From NCBI RefSeq assembly GCF_008806385.1, contig NZ_VZZK01000026.1, positions 34,472 through 98,471 on the forward strand: a stretch of 64,000 bases of DNA, given 5' to 3'. The stretch comes from Methylobacterium soli (GTDB lineage Bacteria; Pseudomonadota; Alphaproteobacteria; Rhizobiales; Beijerinckiaceae). A program made the position numbers and the translations under genes. Below the pieces are notes generated by a model, which was not told the origin of the DNA, did no database searches, and saw nothing but the letters and a program-made list of their open reading frames with translations. Positions 41,573-50,499 of this stretch are shown one piece after another. How positions within the stretch are numbered: the first letter of the stretch is position 1; every line of letters begins with the position of its first letter.

Positions 41573-44500
41573 TCAATGCGCCTCCTCCCAGTTCCCCGCG
41601 GCCCGGGCCTCGACGGCGAGCGGCACGCGCAGCGTGATGCCGGGGGAGGGGGCTTCCTCCATCACCCGCGAGATCACGGGCAGCGCGCGCGCGACCTCCT
41701 CCTCGGGGGCCTCGAAGACGAGCTCGTCATGCACCTGCAGCAGCATGCGCACGTTGAGCCGCTCGGCCGCGAGCGCGCCCTCCATCCGGGTCATGGCCCG
41801 GCGGATGATGTCGGCGGCGGTGCCCTGGATCGGGGCGTTGATGGCTTGGCGCTCGACGCTGGCGCGCTCCTGCGGGTTGTTCGAGCGGATCTGCGGGTAG
41901 TGGCAGACGCGGCCGAACAGGGTGGTGACGTAGCCCTTGTCGCGGCAGAACTTCTTGGTGTCGTCGATATAGGCGCGGATGCCGGGGAATCGCTCGAAAT
42001 ACTGCTTGATGAAGGCCGAGGCCTCCCCCTGCGGGATGCCGAGGCGGTCGGCGAGGCCGAAGGCCGAGATGCCGTAGATGATGCCGAAATTGATGGTCTT
42101 GGCGCGCCGGCGCAAATCCGGCGTCATCTCGGCAAGGGGCACCCCGAACATCGCCGAGGCGGTCGCCGCGTGGATGTCGATGCCGTCCGCGAAGGCCTGG
42201 CGCAATTGCGGGATGTCGGCGATGTGGGCCAGCAGCCTGAGCTCGATCTGCGAGTAATCGGCCGAGATCAGCTTGTTGCCCTCCGCCGCCACGAAGGCGC
42301 GGCGGATGCGCCGGCCCTCCTCGGTGCGGATCGGGATGTTCTGCAGGTTCGGGTCGGAGGAGGAGAGCCGGCCCGTGGTGGTGGCGGCGAGCGAGAACGA
42401 GGTGTGCACCCGGTTGGTGTCGCGCTCGGCATGCTCCTGCAGCGAATCCGTGTAGGTGGATTTCAGCTTCGCGAGCTGGCGCCATTCGAGGATCTTCTTC
42501 GGGAGCGGGTGGCCCGCCTGCGCCAGCTCCTCGAGCAGCGTCGCGGGGGTCGCCCACTGGCCGGACGGCGTCTTCTTGGCGCCGGGCAGGCCCATCTTGC
42601 CGAACAGGATGTCGCCGATCTGCTTGGGCGAGGAGACCGAGAAGGTCTCGCCCGCATCCTCCTGGATCTCCTCCTCCAGCCGCGCCAGCGTCTGGGCGAA
42701 ATCGCCCGAGAGCCGGCTCAGCATGTTGCGGTCGACCCGGATGCCGCGGCCCTCCATCCGGGCCACGACGGGCACGAGCGGGCGCTCCAGGGTCTCGTAG
42801 ACGGCCACGCGCCGCTCGGCCACGAGGCGGGGCTTCATCATCCGCCACAGGCGCAGGGTCACGTCCGCGTCCTCGGCCGCGTAGGCGGTGGCCTTGTCGA
42901 GGGGCACCTTGTCGAAGCTGACCTTGGCGCGCCCCGTGCCGGCCACGTCCGCGAAGGTGATGGGCTGGTGGCCGAGATGGCGGCGGGCGAGCTCGTCCAT
43001 GCCGTGTCCGCCCTTGCCGGCATCGAGCACGTAGGAGATCAGCATGGTGTCGTCGAAGGGCGCCACCGTGATCCCGTAGCGCGAGAGCACGAGCCAGTCG
43101 TATTTGAGGTTCTGGCCGACCTTGAGCACGCCCGGATTCTCGAGGAGCGGCTTCAGCAGCGCCAGCGCCTCGTCGAGGGGGATCTGGCCGGGCAGCAGGC
43201 CCTCGCCGAACAGGTCCTCGCCGCCCCGATGCGTCAGCGGGATGTAGGCGGCGCGCCCCGGGGCGGTGGCCAGCGAGACGCCGACGAGGCCGGCGCGGTT
43301 GGCATCGAGCGCGTCGGTCTCGGTGTCGACCGCGATCACGCCCGCCGCCTCGGCCTCGGCGATCCAGGCCTGCAGCTGCGCCGCCGACCCGATCGTCTCG
43401 TAGGCCGCCGTGTCGAAGGGCTTGACGGATTCGGCCGCGCGCGCCGCCACCACGTTCGAGGGCGTCGGCTCGGCCGGGCCCCGCGGCCTGGCGGGCGCGT
43501 CCGGCAGGTTCAGGTCGGCGAAGGGGTCGATCTCGGGGGGCGCCTCGCCGTCGCGGCGCTCGGCTCCGGCCGCCCCGGTCTCGGGATCGGGCGGCACGCT
43601 GTCGCCGAAGAACGGCACCGGGTCGCTGCCGCCCTCCGGGTTGGCGTAGCCGTGCGGCGTGCCGCCGGGCAGGAGGCTCGGGTCGGGGCGCACGGCCTCG
43701 GGGTCGACATGCAGCATCTGGGCGATGCGGCGCGTCAGGGTGTTGAACTCCATCGCCTTGAGGAAGCCGACGAGCTTCTCCGGGTCGGGCGCGGGCAGGC
43801 GCAGGGCGTCGAGCGGCACCGGGACCGGCACGTCCTCGATCAGCGCCACGAGCTTGCGCGAGAGCTTCGCCTGATCGATGTTGGCGAGCAGCGTCTCGCG
43901 GCGCTTGGGCTGCTTGATCTCGCCCGCCCGCTCCAGGAGGGCGTCGAGGCTTCCGAACTCCTTGATCAGGGCGGCGGCGGTCTTCAGGCCGATCCCGGGC
44001 ACGCCCGGCACGTTGTCGGAGGTGTCGCCGATCAGCGCCAGCGCGTCGCCGATCTGGTTCGGCTGCAGGCCCTCCCACTTGGCCACGATCGCGTCCACGT
44101 CGAGGTTGCGCTCGGGCCGGTAGCCGGGCTTACCCTTGGCGCCGGACTCGAAATCGTAGAATCGCACCAGGGGCCCGACGAGCTGCATCAGGTCCTTGTC
44201 GGAGGAGACGATGATGACGCCCGCGCCCCGCGCCTCGGCCTGGCGCGCGTAGGTGGCGATGAGGTCGTCGGCCTCGTAGCGCTCCAGCTCCACCGCGTGC
44301 AGCCCGAAGGCCCGCACCGCCTCGCGCATCAGCGGCATCTGGCGCTTGAGGTCGTCGGGCGCGTCCGGCCGGTGGCCCTTGTAATCGGGGAACATCTCCT
44401 TGCGGAACGAGCCCTCGGACTTGTCGAAGACAATGCCGAGATGGGTCGGGCAGGTCCCGGCCGCGCCCTCCTGCACGAATTGCGCGATCTTGGCGCAGAA

Positions 44501-44686
44501 CAGCCGCACCGCGCCGGTGGGGAGCCCGTCCGAGGGCCGGAAATTGTAGCGCTCGGGCTGGTTGATCGACTGGAAATAGGCCCGGAAGATGAACGACGAG
44601 CCGTCCACCAGGATGATCTGGTCGCCGGGCCCGACGGGCTTGTCGTCGGGGGCGGGCGCGGCGGTGGTGGAGGCGGCGTTCGTCAT
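41573..44686 (-). CDS. polA: DNA polymerase I (PolA)
   Basis: A 1037-aa polymerase with all three activities. The 5' nuclease (about 1-300) has ILVDGSSFIFRAYF and YEADDLIATYARQA. A long Pro/Gly/Asp-rich linker of about 100 residues (about 335-440) follows. The 3'-5' proofreading domain (about 445-640) retains VDTETDALDA and is therefore probably active. The polymerase part (about 650-1037) has motif A SADYSQIELRLLAHI, motif B RRAKTINFGIIYG and motif C QVHDELVFEA. The start MTNAAST lies before VDGSSF at the usual distance. Preceded (in its direction) by repeat block 2. Confidence 0.96.
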   Translation of the reverse strand: MTNAASTTAAPAPDDKPVGPGDQIILVDGSSFIFRAYFQSINQPERYNFRPSDGLPTGAVRLFCAKIAQFVQEGAAGTCPTHLGIVFDKSEGSFRKEMFPDYKGHRPDAPDDLKRQMPLMREAVRAFGLHAVELERYEADDLIATYARQAEARGAGVIIVSSDKDLMQLVGPLVRFYDFESGAKGKPGYRPERNLDVDAIVAKWEGLQPNQIGDALALIGDTSDNVPGVPGIGLKTAAALIKEFGSLDALLERAGEIKQPKRRETLLANIDQAKLSRKLVALIEDVPVPVPLDALRLPAPDPEKLVGFLKAMEFNTLTRRIAQMLHVDPEAVRPDPSLLPGGTPHGYANPEGGSDPVPFFGDSVPPDPETGAAGAERRDGEAPPEIDPFADLNLPDAPARPRGPAEPTPSNVVAARAAESVKPFDTAAYETIGSAAQLQAWIAEAEAAGVIAVDTETDALDANRAGLVGVSLATAPGRAAYIPLTHRGGEDLFGEGLLPGQIPLDEALALLKPLLENPGVLKVGQNLKYDWLVLSRYGITVAPFDDTMLISYVLDAGKGGHGMDELARRHLGHQPITFADVAGTGRAKVSFDKVPLDKATAYAAEDADVTLRLWRMMKPRLVAERRVAVYETLERPLVPVVARMEGRGIRVDRNMLSRLSGDFAQTLARLEEEIQEDAGETFSVSSPKQIGDILFGKMGLPGAKKTPSGQWATPATLLEELAQAGHPLPKKILEWRQLAKLKSTYTDSLQEHAERDTNRVHTSFSLAATTTGRLSSSDPNLQNIPIRTEEGRRIRRAFVAAEGNKLISADYSQIELRLLAHIADIPQLRQAFADGIDIHAATASAMFGVPLAEMTPDLRRRAKTINFGIIYGISAFGLADRLGIPQGEASAFIKQYFERFPGIRAYIDDTKKFCRDKGYVTTLFGRVCHYPQIRSNNPQERASVERQAINAPIQGTAADIIRRAMTRMEGALAAERLNVRMLLQVHDELVFEAPEEEVARALPVISRVMEEAPSPGITLRVPLAVEARAAGNWEEAH

Positions 44687-45323
44687 GCGCGATGGTCTGC
44701 GGGAAAAACGGCGTTTCGTCGAGGGCGCGAGACCGTATCGATAGCGTCCGCTCCACGCCGTCAGTTCGGGCACAAATGACGCAACGCGCCCCCTCTCCCG
44801 TGCGGGAGAGGGTTGGGGTGAGGGATGCGCGCTATCCGGAGAGGTCGCATCCCTCACCGTGCCGCCCTCGCGGCTTCGACCACTCCCGGACGGGGGAGGT
44901 GAGGCGTGCGCGCGACTGGCAGCGCGGGTGTCAGGACCAGCCCGGATAGCGCGACCGGCCCCCTCTCCCGTGCGGGAGAGGGTTGGGGTGAGGGGTGAGC
45001 GCTGTCCGGAAAAGTCGCACCCCTCACCCGTTCCGCTTTCGCGGATTCGACCACTCCCGGACGGGAGAGGTGGGGCGTGCGCGCGACTGGCAGCGAGGGT
45101 GTCAGGACCAGCCCGGATAGCGCGACCGGCCCCCTCTCCCGTGCTGGAGAGGGTTGGGGTGAGGGATGCGACCTCTCCGGAAAAGTCGCACCCCTCGCCC
45201 GGTCGGCCCACGCCGACTCGACCTCTCCCGGATGGGAGCGGTGGGGCGTCCGGGCGACTGGCAGCGAGGGTGTCAGGACCAGCCCGGAGAGAGCCGGGGC
45301 CTCGTTCACGGGAGCTCCGGCCC
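44687..45323. repeat. Nested-hairpin repeat block 2 (three ~170-bp units)
   Basis: A 637-bp gap between polA and the YihY gene. Three direct repeat units begin near 44790, 44959 and 45130, about 170 bp apart. Each has hairpin A (CTCTCCCGTGCGGGAGAG, or a variant), a middle inverted repeat (GGGTGAGGGGTGCG-type against CGCACCCCTCACCC-type) and hairpin C (CTCCCGGACGGGAG). Then a linker of about 60 bp reads GCGCGACTGGCAGCG...GTGTCAGGACCAGCCC in each. No gene is supported. Confidence 0.9.
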
Positions 45324-46499
45324 TCAGGTCGCCGCCCCCACCGTGTCGGCCATCTTGGCCCGGCGCGTGCCCAGCGGCTGGGGCTGGCCGACCGTGGTGT
45401 CCGTCGCGGTCTGGTGCTCCATCTCGGCGTTGATCTCGGCGCCCACCAGCACGATGATGGTCGAGATCCAGATCCAGGTCATGAAGCCGATCGCGGCGCC
45501 GAGCGAGCCGTAGGTCTCGTTGTACTTTCCGAAATTCGAGACGTACCACGAGAACAGAACCGAGGTGACGAGCCACAGGGCCGCCGCGATGGCGCTGCCC
45601 CAGGTGACCCAGCGCCAGCGCGGCGCGTCCCGGCTCGGGCCGTAGCGGTAGATCAGCGCGAGGCCGAGCAGCACGACGAGGTAGAGGACCGGCCAGCGCA
45701 GGAGCGCGATGTACCAGGCATCCCCGGAGAGCCCGATCGTGTTCAGCACCACCGGCACCACCACGATTCCGACGAGCGCGACGACGATGAACAGCAGCGC
45801 GCCGGCCGTGAAGGTGAGCGAGCGCAGGTTGAGCCAGAGGAAGTTCCGCTTCTCGCGCTCCTCGTAGACGATGTTGAGGGCGTCGAAGACGGCCTTCATG
45901 CCGCCATTGGCGCTCCAGATCGAGAGGGCGAGGCCGGTGAAGAAGGTGATGCCCAGGGTGGTGTCGCCCTTGGCGGCGATGCGCTTCACCTGCTCGCCGA
46001 CGATCTCGAGGGCGCCCGAGGGCAGCACCCCCTGCAGGCTCGCCAGATGCTCGTTGATGGTGCCCACATCGGCGACGAGCCCGTAGGAGGAGACCAGCGC
46101 CGCGGCCGCCGGGAAGATCGCCAGCAGCACGTAGAAGGTCACGCCCGCCGCGACCAGGACGAGGCGGTTCTCGCCGATGTCGTGGAACACCCGCAGGCCG
46201 ATGTCCTTCCAGCCGCTCGCCGGGATCTCGGAGGGCGTCGAGGCCTGGCGGCCGCGCTCCCCTTGCGTCCGCGCCACCTGCTGGGCCTCCGGCCCGGCGT
46301 GAGAGGGGGAGGGCGCGCGGGGATCCTCGGAGCGCCCGCCCGCAGCCTGGCCCGGATCCGGGCTCCGGCGGCGCGGCATCGCCACGAGGCCGAGCAGCGC
46401 GGTTGCCAACGCCACCGTCCAGACGGTGGAGTTGCGGCTTTCCCGGCTGTCGACCCGCCCCAGAGCCTCCCGCCGCATGATTTCGTCCCGCGTCGTCAT
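45324..46499 (-). CDS. YihY/virulence factor BrkB-family membrane protein
   Basis: A 391-aa inner-membrane protein of the YihY/BrkB family (once called ribonuclease BN). The family core begins GWKDIGLRVFHDIGENRLVL, followed by AAGVTFYVLLAIFPAAAALV and WSANGGMKAVFDALNIVYEE. About six hydrophobic segments lie between residues 140 and 365. The first 115 residues are a variable, Pro/Arg-rich extension with one membrane helix (STVWTVALATALLGLVAMP). Start at 46499 (MTTRDEIMRR) is chosen over 46562 on sequence character. Confidence 0.88.
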   Translation of the reverse strand: MTTRDEIMRREALGRVDSRESRNSTVWTVALATALLGLVAMPRRRSPDPGQAAGGRSEDPRAPSPSHAGPEAQQVARTQGERGRQASTPSEIPASGWKDIGLRVFHDIGENRLVLVAAGVTFYVLLAIFPAAAALVSSYGLVADVGTINEHLASLQGVLPSGALEIVGEQVKRIAAKGDTTLGITFFTGLALSIWSANGGMKAVFDALNIVYEEREKRNFLWLNLRSLTFTAGALLFIVVALVGIVVVPVVLNTIGLSGDAWYIALLRWPVLYLVVLLGLALIYRYGPSRDAPRWRWVTWGSAIAAALWLVTSVLFSWYVSNFGKYNETYGSLGAAIGFMTWIWISTIIVLVGAEINAEMEHQTATDTTVGQPQPLGTRRAKMADTVGAAT

Positions 46500-46929
46500 C
46501 GCCGCCTCGCTGGGCCGCACCCGATGAGGTGCATGATCCAGGGCGACAACGGAGCATTGCACGCTCCGGTTTCACGAAAACGTGTCGTGGCGGGCACGGA
46601 GGACCTTGCAAGCTCTGCGCTTATCCTTGCTCGCCCTGGATTGGCCCGCATCGTTGCTCCCGCAACCCGGCGCGAAATCTTGCGCGAAACCGGGGCCTCC
46701 GGGCGCGTTATCGTATCGGCGGCTCAACCGTCCGGCGCGGTTCCGACGTGGCTCTGTGCGGTGGGGCTGTGCGCTGGGGCTGTGCGCTGGGGCACCGCGG
46801 GTGCAGTCCGGCACGGATTTTGAGGAAGGTCTCGGTTAGGAAGGTGTCCGGTGCCGCGGGTCCGCCCGAACCCGGCCGCGCCGCCCCCGGAATGCCAGTC
46901 CTGCCCTCAGCCCAGGAGACGAGAGACCC
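46500..46929. other. Divergent intergenic region
   Basis: 430 bp between the YihY gene (minus) and the antiporter gene (plus). It contains a short tandem repeat (46750-46793) built on GGGGCTGTGCGCTG, repeated about three times. No coding region is supported; the antiporter has CAGGAGAC as ribosome binding site. Confidence 0.6.
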
Positions 46930-48756
46930 GTGCCGCACGCGACCGAGTTGATCGCCATCATCGCCCTCGGGCTCGTGCTCGCCTTCCTGTGCGGGATGGC
47001 CGCCCAGCGCCTGCGGCTGCCGCCGCTGGTCGGCTACCTGCTGGCGGGGGTCCTCGTCGGGCCCTACACGCCGGGCTTCGTCGGCAATAGCGGGCTCGCC
47101 GGGCAGCTCGCCGAGATCGGCGTGATCCTGCTGATGTTCGGGGTCGGCCTGCATTTCTCGATCAAGGACCTGATGGCGGTGCGCAGCATCGCGCTGCCGG
47201 GCGCCGTGGTGCAGATCGGGGTGGCGACCATCATGGGGGGCGGCCTGGCGCTCGCCTGGGGCTGGAGCCTCGGAGCCGGCCTCGTCTTCGGCCTCGCGCT
47301 CTCCGTGGCCAGCACCGTGGTGCTGCTGCGGGCCCTGGAGGAGCGCAACCTCCTCGACAGCGACAAGGGCCGGATCGCGGTGGGCTGGCTCATCGTCGAG
47401 GACCTCGCCATGGTGCTGGCCCTGGTGCTGCTGCCGGCGCTCGCGCCCTCGCTCGGCGGCAGCGCCGGCGGGGCGGGCCACCATGGCGCGGGCGGCGGCA
47501 TCTGGCTCACCCTCGGGCTGACGCTGGCCAAGGTCGCGGTCTTCACCGCCGTGATGCTCGTCGGCGGGCGCCGCATCGTGCCCTGGCTCCTCGATCAGGC
47601 GGCCCGCACCGGCTCGCGGGAATTGTTCACCCTCGCGGTCCTGGCGCTGGCGCTCGGCATCGCCTTCGGCTCGGCGGAGCTGTTCGGGGTCTCCTTCGCG
47701 CTCGGCGCCTTCTTCGCCGGCATGGTGCTCGCCGAATCCGACCTCAGCCATCAGGCGGCGGCCGATTCGCTGCCGCTGCAGGACGCCTTCGCGGTCCTGT
47801 TCTTCGTCTCCGTCGGCATGCTGTTCGATCCCGGCATCCTGATCCGGGAGCCGCTCTCGGTGCTGGCGGTCCTGGGCGTGATCATGCTCGGCAAGTCGGT
47901 CGCCGCGGTGGCGATCGTGCTGGCCTTCCGCCACCCGGTTGGCACCGCCCTGACCATCGCCGCGAGCCTGGCGCAGATCGGCGAGTTCTCCTTCATCCTC
48001 GTCGGCCTCGGCCTGTCGCTCAAGCTCCTGCCCGAGGAGGGCCGCGACCTCATCCTCGGAGGCGCGCTCCTGTCGATCACCCTCAACCCGCTCTTCTTCG
48101 CCCTCGCGGCGCGGGTCGAGCGCGCGCTGTCCGAGCGCCCGACCCTCGCCGCCCGCTTCGAGCGGCAGGGCGCCGGCCAGGTCGCGATGGCGAGCGAGGC
48201 CGGGCCGCGCCGCGACCACGCGGTCGTCATCGGCTACGGCCGGGTCGGCAGCAGCATCGGCACGGCGCTCCGGGCCTGGGACCTGCCCTACGTGGTGGTC
48301 GACCGCGACCGGCGCCGGGTCCTGGAGCTGCGCGCGCAGGGCGTCGACGCGGTCTTCGGCGATGCCGCCGCCCCGGGCATCCTGGAGGCCGCCGATATCG
48401 GCAGCGCCCGGCTCCTCGTGCTCGCGACGCCGGATTCGCACCAGACCCGCCGCCTGATCGAGATCGCGCGGGGCGCCAATCCGGGGATCGACACCGTCAT
48501 CCGCACCCACAGCGACAGCGAGCGCCGGCGCCTGGAGGAGGAGCGGGTCGGCCTCGTGCTGATGGGCGAGCGGGAACTGGCGCTCGGCATGACCCTCTAC
48601 GCGCTGCGCAGCCTCGGCGTGAAGGAGGGCGAGGCCCGCCTCTTCGTCGATTCGAGCCGCCAGGAGAGCCGCGCCGCGCCGGAGGCGGAGGTCGAGGCCG
48701 GCCCGGTCGCCCCGGAGCTGCGCCCGCACAAGGAGGCGGACGCCGCGAAGGCGTGA
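46930..48756 (+). CDS. Monovalent cation:proton antiporter (KefB/YbaL type)
   Basis: A 608-aa CPA2-family transporter. The first 390 residues are 12-13 hydrophobic helices with LPPLVGYLLAGVLVGPYTPG and LMFGVGLHFSIKDL. LSVASTVVLLRALEERN and WLIVEDLAMVLALV are typical. From about 430 a TrkA-N domain follows (HAVVIGYGRVGSSIGTAL), which binds NAD or nucleotide. It is closer to YbaL than to glutathione-gated KefC. Start is GTG at 46930 with CAGGAG. Expected to exchange K+ or Na+ for H+. Confidence 0.92.
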   Translation: MPHATELIAIIALGLVLAFLCGMAAQRLRLPPLVGYLLAGVLVGPYTPGFVGNSGLAGQLAEIGVILLMFGVGLHFSIKDLMAVRSIALPGAVVQIGVATIMGGGLALAWGWSLGAGLVFGLALSVASTVVLLRALEERNLLDSDKGRIAVGWLIVEDLAMVLALVLLPALAPSLGGSAGGAGHHGAGGGIWLTLGLTLAKVAVFTAVMLVGGRRIVPWLLDQAARTGSRELFTLAVLALALGIAFGSAELFGVSFALGAFFAGMVLAESDLSHQAAADSLPLQDAFAVLFFVSVGMLFDPGILIREPLSVLAVLGVIMLGKSVAAVAIVLAFRHPVGTALTIAASLAQIGEFSFILVGLGLSLKLLPEEGRDLILGGALLSITLNPLFFALAARVERALSERPTLAARFERQGAGQVAMASEAGPRRDHAVVIGYGRVGSSIGTALRAWDLPYVVVDRDRRRVLELRAQGVDAVFGDAAAPGILEAADIGSARLLVLATPDSHQTRRLIEIARGANPGIDTVIRTHSDSERRRLEEERVGLVLMGERELALGMTLYALRSLGVKEGEARLFVDSSRQESRAAPEAEVEAGPVAPELRPHKEADAAKA

Positions 48757-48760
48757 GCGC

Positions 48761-50236
48761 TCAGGCTGCGCGCGAGGACGTCCGGACCGTCTGGGTCGCC
48801 GCGTCCACCCGCTCCGTCGAGCGGGCGATCTCGCCGAGGCTGCCGGTGATCTCGGCCACGCCCCGCGAGGCCGTCTGCATGCTGGCCGACATCTCGCGGG
48901 TCACGGCGGATTGCTCCTCGACGGCGGCCGAGATCGTGCTGGCCACCTCGTTCAGCGCCAGGATGGTGGATTGGATCGAGTCGATGGCGCCGACCGCGTC
49001 CTGGGTGACCTGCTGGGTCGCCGCGATCTGCGCCCCGATCTGCTCGGTCGCCTTCGAGGTCTGAGCCGCCAGCGCCTTCACCTCGGTGGCCACCACGGCA
49101 AAGCCCCGCCCCGCCTCGCCGGCCCGCGCCGCCTCGATGGTGGCGTTGAGGGCCAGCAGGTTCGTCTGCGCGGCGATGCCCTGGATCAGGGCCACCACCT
49201 CGCCGATCCGGGTGGCGGCGTCGCTCAGGCCCGAGATGATGGCGCCGGTCTCCCGGGCCTGCGCGACGGCCTTGCCGGAAATCTCGGAGGCATGCGTGAC
49301 CTGCTGGCTGATCTCCGAGACCGAGGCGGCGAGTTCCTCCGCCCCGGAGGCGACGGTCTGGATGTCCGAGGAGACCTGCGTGGAGGCCTGGGCGGCCTGC
49401 CCCGCCTGGCGCGAGGCGCCGGACGCGGCCTCCGCGATGTCGTTCAGCCCGAGGGCGATGGCGGCCTGGGTCTCGGCGCGGCGACGGCGCTCGAGCACCT
49501 GCGCGGTCACGTCGGTGGCGAACTTGACGACCTTCACGAGCCGGCCGTCGCAATCGAAGATCGGGTTGTAGGAGCCCTGGATGAAGACCTCGCGCCCGCC
49601 CTTGGCGATGCGCCGGTACTCGCCGGCCTGGTACTCGCCCCGGCCGAGGCTGTCCCAGAAGCTCCGGTAGGCGGGGCCGGCCCGGTCCTCGGCATCGACG
49701 AACAGGCTGTGATGGCGCCCCTGGATCTCGTCCAGGCGGTAGCCGACGACCGCGAGGAAATTCGCGTTGGCCGTGACGATGCTGCCGTCGAGGGTGAACT
49801 CGATGACCGCCTGCGAGCGCTGCAGCGCCTTGATCTGGCCTTCGTGATCGGTGGTCCGCAGCACCTGCGCGGTCACGTCGGTGGCGAACTTGACCACCTT
49901 CACGGGCTTGCCGCCGCGCCCCAGGACGGGATTGTAGGTCGCCCGCAGCCAGATCTCGCGCCCATCCTTGGCGATCCGCTTGAACTCGCCGGATTGGTGC
50001 TCGCCGCGGCCGAGGGCCGCCCAGAAGGCGCGGTACGCGTCGCTGTCGCGCAGGCGCGGCTCGACCATCAGGGCGTGGGGTTTGCCCCGGATCTCGTCCA
50101 GCGCGTACCCGACCGCGTCGAGGAAGTTCTGGTTCGCGGCCAGGATCGTGCCGTCGAGCGTGAACTCGATGACCGCCTGCGAGCGGTTCAGCGCCTCGAT
50201 CTTGGAACGGACGTCGCCATCGTTGAGGAAGTTCAT
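48761..50236 (-). CDS. Soluble PAS-PAS chemoreceptor (BdlA-like)
   Basis: A 491-aa methyl-accepting protein without transmembrane helices. Two near-identical PAS domains (about 1-120 and 120-240) each contain SQAVIEFTLDGTI/SIV and NPVLGRGGKPVKVVKFATDV or its equivalent. The signalling domain (about 260-491) has the hairpin tip GEAGRGFAVVATEVKALA. The gene uses the same double-PAS layout as Pseudomonas BdlA. A heme/flavin ligand or redox input is possible. The ATG at 50236 gives MNFLNDGDVRSKIEALNRSQ; upstream Mets at 50302 and 50293 have no support. Confidence 0.9.
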   Translation of the reverse strand: MNFLNDGDVRSKIEALNRSQAVIEFTLDGTILAANQNFLDAVGYALDEIRGKPHALMVEPRLRDSDAYRAFWAALGRGEHQSGEFKRIAKDGREIWLRATYNPVLGRGGKPVKVVKFATDVTAQVLRTTDHEGQIKALQRSQAVIEFTLDGSIVTANANFLAVVGYRLDEIQGRHHSLFVDAEDRAGPAYRSFWDSLGRGEYQAGEYRRIAKGGREVFIQGSYNPIFDCDGRLVKVVKFATDVTAQVLERRRRAETQAAIALGLNDIAEAASGASRQAGQAAQASTQVSSDIQTVASGAEELAASVSEISQQVTHASEISGKAVAQARETGAIISGLSDAATRIGEVVALIQGIAAQTNLLALNATIEAARAGEAGRGFAVVATEVKALAAQTSKATEQIGAQIAATQQVTQDAVGAIDSIQSTILALNEVASTISAAVEEQSAVTREMSASMQTASRGVAEITGSLGEIARSTERVDAATQTVRTSSRAA

Positions 50237-50499
50237 CGTCGCATCTCGCGCGGAAGACCCAGTCCAGACCGCCGCGCTCGGATCCGGAGCCATTCTGTAC
50301 AAGCTGATCCTCGCTGAAACCTCGTTAACGACCCGTGTAAATTGCCGCCTTCTGAATCAAAACACATCAAATTGATGAGCACATACGGGTCAATTCAGTG
50401 ATCTGGAGTCACAAAGCGTCGCGTGAGTGGTCGATCTTCGCGCTTAGGTTGTATTCGCGTGGGCCGCGCCCCGCGGAACCGGGGCCGGTCGCGGGGTGA
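50237..50499. other. Intergenic region with AT-rich patch
   Basis: 263 bp between the chemoreceptor start and the UdgX stop. It contains a distinctly AT-rich stretch (about 50325-50395) that is a likely promoter area for the chemoreceptor. I see no gene. Confidence 0.5.

Noticed and set aside
41447..44779. Long plus-strand open frame (over 1100 codons) opposite polA
   Set aside because: It is exactly antisense to polA, has no motifs and is rich in Arg/Gly/Ala/His, as expected for the shadow frame of a GC-rich gene.
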